64,000 nt of DNA, taken from Dielma sp000508965. GTDB lineage: Bacteria; Bacillota_I; Bacilli_A; Erysipelotrichales; Erysipelotrichaceae. Under the pieces are notes generated by a model that was given only the letters and a program-made list of their open reading frames with translations, searched no databases and was not told where the DNA came from. The stretch is taken from positions 124,001-188,000 of the forward strand of contig BAHV02000008.1 in assembly GCA_000508965.1 (NCBI GenBank), read 5' to 3'. Positions 58,953-64,000 of this stretch are shown here, piece after piece. The first letter of the stretch is position 1. Each line of letters opens with the position of its first letter. The translations under genes and the position numbers were made by a program.

Positions 58953-59867
58953 ATGGAAGCAGGTTTAACAATTTTTTATCAGATCATCAAAATGTTTATC
59001 ATGATGATGGTGGGATATGGTCTGTATAAGAAGGGCATGGTCAATGATGATACAACTGCGAAACTATCAAATATTTTATTGATGGTCGCTACGCCATGCA
59101 CCATAATTTCATCCTTTAATCAAGCATATTCCTATGAATTACTGTTGGGACTTGGTACCTGTTTTGCTTTAAGCTTTCTTGTTTATTCTGGTAATATTCT
59201 GATTGCCCGTATCCTGTATCGTAAAGAAAGTGAGAATGTGGAACGTTTCTGTGTCGTATTCTCAAATGCGGGATTTATCGGCATCCCTTTAGTAACCGGC
59301 TTATTTGGGACAGAAGCTGTATTCTATCTCTCACCATTTATTGTTGGATTTTATTTGTTTGTATGGACGTATGGTGTAATCGAAATGTCGGGCGATAAAA
59401 GCAATGTAACATTAAAAAAGATTGTGGCTAATCCTTGTATCTGGGCGGTATTGGCAGGGATTGCGGTGTTCTTATTACCAATGAAACCATTTGCGCCGAT
59501 CATGGAAGCTATTACAATGATGGGGAATATGAATACACCGATGGCAATGCTTGTATTAGGAGCTTACTTGGCAAAGGAAAACTTAATAGAAATCTTTACT
59601 TCTATGAAAATGTATTTGGTTTCATTTTATCGTTTGATTTTAATTCCTACGGTATATATTATGCTGTTTGCTTTTTTACCAATTGAAGTGAATATTAAAA
59701 CAATCATTCTGATTGGAGCGGCAGCACCTGTTGGAGCTTTAGCGCCTGTGTTTGCTCAAATGTATAATAAAGATACAGGTTATGGAGCAAAAATAGTAAG
59801 CTTATCTACGATTTTATCTTTGATGACTATGCCGGTAATGCTTATAATTACAAAAATAATTTGGTAA
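58953..59867 (+). CDS. AEC-family (auxin efflux carrier-like) permease
   Basis: A 304-residue membrane protein with about ten segments. FYQIIKMFIMMMVGYGLYKKGMV, LSNILLMVATPCTIISSF, FSNAGFIGIPLVTGLFG and PVGALAPVFAQMYNKD are the AEC blocks. Members transport organic acids such as malate; in this operon it might export a by-product such as acetate or another acid released from the sugar. Last gene before the terminator. Confidence 0.85.
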   Translation: MEAGLTIFYQIIKMFIMMMVGYGLYKKGMVNDDTTAKLSNILLMVATPCTIISSFNQAYSYELLLGLGTCFALSFLVYSGNILIARILYRKESENVERFCVVFSNAGFIGIPLVTGLFGTEAVFYLSPFIVGFYLFVWTYGVIEMSGDKSNVTLKKIVANPCIWAVLAGIAVFLLPMKPFAPIMEAITMMGNMNTPMAMLVLGAYLAKENLIEIFTSMKMYLVSFYRLILIPTVYIMLFAFLPIEVNIKTIILIGAAAPVGALAPVFAQMYNKDTGYGAKIVSLSTILSLMTMPVMLIITKIIW

Positions 59868-59906
59868 AAAAAACCTGTTTGATATAAAACAAGCAGGTTT
59901 TTCTTA
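59868..59906 (+). terminator. Terminator of the PTS-GH1-chbG operon
   Basis: AAACCTG and CAGGTTT with inner TTG/CAA pairs (59872-59900), followed by TTCTT. Between 59907 and 60132 I see no gene, only AT-rich sequence. Confidence 0.8.
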
Positions 59907-60132
59907 TGCAAAATTATACTCATATTTCAGCTGATTCGATCAGAGAAAAAGGAAACAAGGAAGCTGAATCATAAAATAATGAATGGTGCAAATGGAGTTG
60001 TAATAGAATAAAAGAGATTTTTCATGATACGAAGGACATGAAGACTTACTATCTGATATGATCATCTGCTTCTTAGCGTATTTTCCTCCATTTAAGAACA
60101 TGATTCAAAACAAAGGAAAAATGCAATAAAGT

Positions 60133-60927
60133 TTATTCTAAAATCATGCGGTCAGAAAATTCATTTTCAGTCTTACTGCTGTATAGGCTGATTAATTTCT
60201 CTACTGTCATATTTTTTCTTTCTTCACCTTCTAAAATGAAAGCAATCTGTCCGTCATTCATGACCAGCGTCTTATTGCCGTATTCAAGAGCATTGGAGAT
60301 ATTGTGGGTAATCATCAATGTCGTAATGTTATGCTTGGCAATGATATCATTTGTAATTGTCATTACTTTTTCACTGGTTTTCGGATCTAGGGCTGCCGTA
60401 TGCTCATCAAGCAGCAGCAGCTTTGGCGTGACAATCGTTGCCATCAGCAAGGTCAATGCCTGACGCTGACCGCCTGAGAGCAAGCCGACTTCAGTTTTCA
60501 TCCGATCTTCTAAGCCGAGGTTCAATGCCTTTAATGTCGCATAGAAAAATTCTCGTTCTTTCTTTCGGATACCCAATGACAGCGGTCCATGACCACTGGC
60601 ACGGCAGTAGGCAAGACCGAGGTTTTCCTCAATCGTCATATTGGGAGCCGTACCTTTCATGGGATCCTGAAAGAGATGACCGATCACATTCGCCCGCTTA
60701 TGTTCTTTGGTGAAGGTCATATCCTGACCATCGATCAAAATGCTTCCTTCATCAGGCTCATATGTTCCGGCAATTACATTCAGCAGCGTCGATTTACCGG
60801 CGCCGTTGCTGCCGATTACTGTCACAAAATCACCGTCATCAAGATGCAGATTCAGCTGTGATAAAGCCTTGCGTTCATTGACGGTATGAGCATTAAAGGT
60901 AATACTGATATCTTTTAAATCAAGCAT
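60133..60927 (-). CDS. trpZ: ABC transporter ATPase, TrpZ-like
   Basis: A 264-residue ATPase. Walker A GSNGAGKST, signature LLSGGQRQALTLLMA, Walker B LLLLDEHTAALDPKTSE and switch His MITHNIS. The HLFQDPMKGTAPNMTIEENL Q-loop and DEHTAALDP wording are typical for the ATPase that partners PF04392 binding proteins. AAGGAGG precedes the ATG at 60927; the frame extends further but into the permease. It overlaps the permease gene by eight bases. Confidence 0.85.
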   Translation of the reverse strand: MLDLKDISITFNAHTVNERKALSQLNLHLDDGDFVTVIGSNGAGKSTLLNVIAGTYEPDEGSILIDGQDMTFTKEHKRANVIGHLFQDPMKGTAPNMTIEENLGLAYCRASGHGPLSLGIRKKEREFFYATLKALNLGLEDRMKTEVGLLSGGQRQALTLLMATIVTPKLLLLDEHTAALDPKTSEKVMTITNDIIAKHNITTLMITHNISNALEYGNKTLVMNDGQIAFILEGEERKNMTVEKLISLYSSKTENEFSDRMILE

Positions 60928-61816
60928 GATTGCGGCCTCCTTTGCGGCGTCTGAGCGCGATGGCTGACTGGATAGAAGGGATTGATATGGCAGCCGTAAC
61001 AAGAATGGCAGAGAGCAGCTTTAAATCACTGGACTCAATGCCGAACTGCAGGGCAATCGTTAAAATATAACGATAAATAATTGCTCCTGCAGCTACGCTG
61101 ATCAGACGCACAAGCAGAGGTTTTCGGTTAATCAGACTCTCGCCGATAATTATTGAGGCAAGCCCGATTACCATCATGCCGATGCCGCTTGATAGATCCG
61201 CAAAGCTCTGGTGCTGAGCAAAGACGGCGCCGGATAAGGCAACAAGGGCATTCGCTAAAGCTAATCCAAGAATTTTCATTCGGTCAGTATTGATTGAAGA
61301 CGCGCGTACCATGACTTCATTATCACCGGTAGCCCGCAAAGCAAGCCCGCTTTGGGTTTTGAGAAACAGCAGCATGAAGACGATGAGTAATACGACCAGC
61401 AGAAAGAGCACGATCGTTTTCGCATAGGCAGCGCCAAATAGCTGATTAAATGGAGTGAAAATAGAATCAAAGCCAAACAGTGAAATCGTTGGCCGTTTAT
61501 CCATGATCCGCAGATTAATGGAATACAGTCCGGTCATTGTTAAAATACCGGATAAAATGGATTGCACTTTTAATTTAGTCTGCAGGATACCGGTTACAGC
61601 ACCTGCCAAACCACCGCAGCCAAGCGCGGCTGCCAAGCCTAAAAAGGGATGGCCGGCCAGCGTCAGCATGGCAGAAACGGCAGCTCCAAGGGTAAAGGAG
61701 CCATCGACTGTCAGATCGGGGATATTCAAAATTTTAAAGGAGATGAATAAACCGAGGGATAGAATCGTAAAGATACACCCCAGTTCAAAACCGCCTTGAA
61801 TGATAAATAAATTCAT
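60920..61816 (-). CDS. trpY: ABC transporter permease, TrpY-like
   Basis: A 298-residue permease of the branched-chain-type (BPD_transp_2) family with about nine segments: LSLGLFISFKILNIPDLTVDGSFTLGAAVSAML (continuous), GLAAALGCGGLAGAVTGIL and ILGLALANALVALSGAVFAQHQSFADLSSGIGMMVIGLASIIIG (continuous). NIPDLTVDGSF is diagnostic for the permease paired with PF04392 binding proteins. A single permease gene suggests a homodimer. Confidence 0.88.
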   Translation of the reverse strand: MNLFIIQGGFELGCIFTILSLGLFISFKILNIPDLTVDGSFTLGAAVSAMLTLAGHPFLGLAAALGCGGLAGAVTGILQTKLKVQSILSGILTMTGLYSINLRIMDKRPTISLFGFDSIFTPFNQLFGAAYAKTIVLFLLVVLLIVFMLLFLKTQSGLALRATGDNEVMVRASSINTDRMKILGLALANALVALSGAVFAQHQSFADLSSGIGMMVIGLASIIIGESLINRKPLLVRLISVAAGAIIYRYILTIALQFGIESSDLKLLSAILVTAAISIPSIQSAIALRRRKGGRNHA

Positions 61817-61839
61817 GTTCTCACTCCTGTTGTTCTCGT

Positions 61840-62841
61840 TTATTCAAAAATTACTGTCGTATCGCTGTTTTTTAATGCGTCAGGAATTGTAATACCTAAA
61901 GCATCAGCTGTTGTCTGATTGAAATAAGTATAAAGATTTGTATCGAATACTTTAACCGGAATCTCTGAAATATCACTGCCTTCAATTACCTTGGCAATCA
62001 TTCTTGCTGTTTCTTTGCCTAAATCTTCATAATTGATACCGATGCTTGCAAAGCCGCCATCCTGTACCATACTGTCAGCGCCGACATATACCGGACATTG
62101 TACTTGCTGAGCTGCCATATTCAAAGCGTCAATGCTGCTGGCAATCGTATTGTCATTAGGGGCAAAGATAGCGTCTACCTTACTGGCAAGCACTTGTGCC
62201 GTTTGCTGAATCTCAGCGGCTGTGGAAATCGTAGCTTCAACCAGTGTCAGATCATTTTCTTCACAATAGGCTTTTACTTTATCGAGATTAGATACGGAAT
62301 TCGCTTCACCGGCATTATAGATATAGCCTAAGGTTTTTAATTCAGGATCGATGGTCCGTGCCAGATCAAGAATCTGAGCAACCTGAATCTCATCACTGGT
62401 ACCGGTAATATTCTTATCCGGTTTATTTGGATCAGTAATCAAACCGGCACCTACCGGATCGGATACGGCTGAGAAGATCACCGGTATATTTTCAGCATAC
62501 GGGGCCGCCGCCGCCGCGGTTGGCGTGGCAATCGCCACGATGAGATCCTTATTATCACCGGCAAAAGTCTGCATGATTGAATTCAGTGTTGATTGTTCAC
62601 CCTGAGCATTCTTGGCATCTACCTGAATGTTTTCACCATCCTTATAGCCTAAGACGGCAAGCTCAGCAAGCATACTTTCACGAATCGTATTCAAAGACGT
62701 ATGTTCTACGATCTGTGCCAAACCAATCTTATAAACATGATCCGCAGTTGACGGATTTTCCGTTGGCGCCGTTTCATTTGCACAGCCAGCCAGCATGCAG
62801 GTCATTAAGCCTGCCAATAAGTAAGTCGATATTTTTCTCAT
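61840..62841 (-). CDS. trpX: ABC transporter substrate-binding lipoprotein, TrpX-like (PF04392)
   Basis: A 333-residue lipoprotein with lipobox LAGC. YKIGLAQIVEHTSLNTIRESMLAELAVLGYKDGENIQV (continuous), VAIATPTAAAAAPYAENIPVIFSAVSDPVGAGLI and PNDNTIASSIDALNMAAQQVQCPVYVGADSMVQDGGFASIGI are standard for the ABC_sub_bind family. I prefer the ATG at 62841, after AGAGAGG, to that at 62862. The upstream T-box with a Trp codon supports tryptophan as substrate. Confidence 0.88.
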   Translation of the reverse strand: MRKISTYLLAGLMTCMLAGCANETAPTENPSTADHVYKIGLAQIVEHTSLNTIRESMLAELAVLGYKDGENIQVDAKNAQGEQSTLNSIMQTFAGDNKDLIVAIATPTAAAAAPYAENIPVIFSAVSDPVGAGLITDPNKPDKNITGTSDEIQVAQILDLARTIDPELKTLGYIYNAGEANSVSNLDKVKAYCEENDLTLVEATISTAAEIQQTAQVLASKVDAIFAPNDNTIASSIDALNMAAQQVQCPVYVGADSMVQDGGFASIGINYEDLGKETARMIAKVIEGSDISEIPVKVFDTNLYTYFNQTTADALGITIPDALKNSDTTVIFE

Positions 62842-62899
62842 TTTCAATTTCCTCTCTTTCATGAAATGAATCGCTACTTATGTTTGTATTGAGAAGGGA

Positions 62900-63182
62900 A
62901 CTAATAAAAAAAGCACCCGTCCTGAAAGAATCTCTTTCATAAGGACAAGTGCGTTGAAATCGCTCCTGCGGTACCACCTTAATTGATGTATAACATCCAC
63001 TCTTCAAAATGCAAACACATTTCTGTTCGATAACGGGAACTTCCGTACGCAGATACTTGGACTTTCATCCTTTCACCTGTCCCTCGAGGGTCCATTTACA
63101 AGACCGCATTTCTGTCAGGCTTCCACCAATGCCTAACTCTCTATCAGCGCGTATCAGGTTTTATCTCCCTGTCTTAGGTTTG
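62900..63182 (-). ncRNA. T-box leader, specifier read as UGG (Trp)
   Basis: The minus strand carries a complete T-box: Stem I with AGGGAGATA near the base, GATAGAGAGTTAGG and ATTGGTGGAAGCC at the distal end, and a specifier strand GTAAATGGACCCT in which TGG is followed by A and the closing CCCT. The antiterminator core AAGGTGGTACCGC is at plus 62968-62980. A GCACTTGTCCT/AGGACGGGTGC terminator with T7 follows. Uncharged tRNA-Trp should open the operon. Confidence 0.88.
62905..62953 (-). terminator. T-box terminator
   Basis: GCACTTGTCCT and AGGACGGGTGC pair around an inner GAAAGA/TCTTTC stem, followed by TTTTTTT on the minus strand. Confidence 0.88.
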
Positions 63183-63187
63183 TATAT

Positions 63188-63216
63188 AGAATACTCCTGA
63201 TGAAAGAGTTTGTCAA
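63188..63216 (-). promoter_or_regulatory. Promoter of the T-box/trpXYZ operon
   Basis: Minus-strand TTGACA (plus 63211-63216), a 17-base spacer and TATTCT (plus 63188-63193). Confidence 0.8.
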
Positions 63217-63377
63217 TATGAAAATGAAAATTTACAATACATATTCACTATCTTTCATTGCTTACATCTTTTGAATTATAATAAAATTGTAAATTTAATT
63301 CGGAAAAGCAATTTCTATATTTCTTAATTTCTTATATCTGTTAAAATAATATATATAGTCTTAAAGGGGCACATCAT

Positions 63378-64000
63378 ATGGATATAGAGCAAAGTAAAAT
63401 AAAAAAACATAAGAGCCGGGTTGATTGGCAGGTTTCGGTTTTAACTGCGGCCATTGTGATCGTTTCCTGTTCTCTGATCTTTTTTATCAATTATCAGCTT
63501 TCTTATAATAATATGATCGATGAACTTCAAAGCCGGGCTTCCACAATCAGAGATACCCTTGAAGATGAGATGATCCGTGAAATGTTCACAGAATTGAATG
63601 TGCGTGAGGATGATCAAAGTGAGCTGTATCAGATTGCCAAGGATAAAATGGAAGATATCCGCAAAGTAACCAGTGTGCGTTATCTATATACGGCAAAGAA
63701 AACAACAGACGGTGATTTTATTTATTTAGTTGACGGATTGCCGAGTGATAATGATGATTTCCGTTATATTGGTGATTTGATTGAACCGGAATGTATTCCG
63801 GATCTGCAGCGGGCGCTGAATGGCGAGACTGTTTTACCAAATGAAATCAATCATACGACATGGGGAAATGTATTTATATCGTATTTCCCGATTGTCGAGG
63901 ATGATGAGATTGTGGGTGCTTTAGGGATTGAATTTGATGCTAACCGACAGTATGCCACCTTCCGCACAATGCGGATCGTAACTCCCTTGGTAATTCTGGC
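63378..64000 (+). CDS. Membrane sensor protein, N-terminal part (cut by window end)
   Basis: At least 207 codons, open to the edge. One membrane segment near residues 17-42 (WQVSVLTAAIVIVSCSLIFFI) is followed by an extracellular domain of about 150 residues (YNNMIDELQSRASTIRDTL, VRYLYTAKKTTDGDFIYLVDG, VFISYFPIVEDDEIVGALGIEFD) with the layout of a Cache-type sensor. A second membrane segment seems to begin at the edge (MRIVTPLVIL). The output domain (histidine kinase, GGDEF or methyl-accepting) lies outside. AAAGGGG precedes the ATG. Confidence 0.75.
   Translation, partial: MDIEQSKIKKHKSRVDWQVSVLTAAIVIVSCSLIFFINYQLSYNNMIDELQSRASTIRDTLEDEMIREMFTELNVREDDQSELYQIAKDKMEDIRKVTSVRYLYTAKKTTDGDFIYLVDGLPSDNDDFRYIGDLIEPECIPDLQRALNGETVLPNEINHTTWGNVFISYFPIVEDDEIVGALGIEFDANRQYATFRTMRIVTPLVIL

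Noticed and set aside
59907..60010. Frame beginning MQNYTHISADSIREKG, reminiscent of the start of an IS30-type transposase
   Set aside because: Only 22 codons before a stop, no terminal repeats or downstream transposase motifs; similarity too short to support a mobile element.

Overview
The window looks like the chromosome of a low-GC, Gram-positive, anaerobic gut Firmicute. Genes are packed head to tail, promoters are of the TTGACA-17-TATAAT type, Shine-Dalgarno sites are strong (AGGAGG/GGAGGTGA), and lipoproteins carry L-x-G/A-C lipoboxes. Regulation runs through Firmicute devices: BglG/LicT antitermination, cre boxes, a T-box, and glycine and lysine riboswitches. The gene mix (PTS, GH4, fumarate-reductase-like flavolipoprotein, TrpXYZ-type transporter, split GcvP) would fit Erysipelotrichales or a close relative. 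That placement is an inference; there is no rRNA in the window. I see no prophage, intact insertion sequence, CRISPR array, tRNA or rRNA.

Layout. 1-1.5 kb: cupin fragment, GH43 remnant, ribokinase. 1.6-6.3 kb: alpha-glucoside PTS locus with a divergent EIIA, LicT antiterminator, EIICB and GH4 6-phospho-alpha-glucosidase; three RAT/terminator modules and a perfect cre box predict induction by substrate and repression by CcpA. 6.3-10.6 kb: a TPR protein, then an FMN/FAD extracellular reductase with a TetR regulator and a perfect palindromic operator. 10.8-13.1 kb: ars-like operon (ArsR, ArsP-type permease, redox-disulfide thioredoxin, ArsC) with matching operators. 13.3-20.6 kb: LspA-like protein, then a tandem glycine riboswitch heading gcvT-gcvH-gcvPA-gcvPB-lplA-lpdA, a complete glycine cleavage operon with its own lipoate ligase and dihydrolipoyl dehydrogenase.

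21-30.9 kb: a lipoprotein, an ANT(6)-like adenylyltransferase, a pair of G3E (COG0523) GTPases of which the second is degenerate and fused to a YcgQ/TIGR03943-like C-terminal domain, a MATE pump, an RsmF-like methyltransferase, a GNAT, a thioredoxin-fold lipoprotein and a CBS-DRTGG family II pyrophosphatase. 31-43.6 kb: GNAT-TldD-TldE, a small FMN-binding lipoprotein, a cell-wall-binding-repeat protein, DegV, a membrane protein, an ABC-type ATPase, SEC-C methionine aminopeptidase, a nicotinamidase-like hydrolase, a DUF1835-like protein, two tandem DUF2975-like membrane proteins with their small HTH regulator, and an XRE regulator paired with a YvlB/LiaX-like small protein.

43.7-48.1 kb: a lysine riboswitch controls a polar amino acid ABC importer plus an M20 peptidase, so the importer is probably for lysine. 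48.1-52.1 kb: DUF2156-GNAT fusion, TrxB-like flavoprotein, DUF3795 protein, WYL regulator. 52.4-59.9 kb: divergent locus with an RpiR regulator, small unknown protein and ceramidase-like hydrolase on one side, and a lactose/cellobiose-type PTS (EIIC, EIIB, EIIA), GH1 phospho-beta-glucosidase, ChbG/YdjC deacetylase and AEC permease on the other; two inverted repeats lie between. 60.1-63.2 kb: T-box leader (specifier read as UGG, Trp) driving a TrpX-Y-Z type importer. 63.4 kb to the end: start of a membrane sensor protein cut by the window edge.
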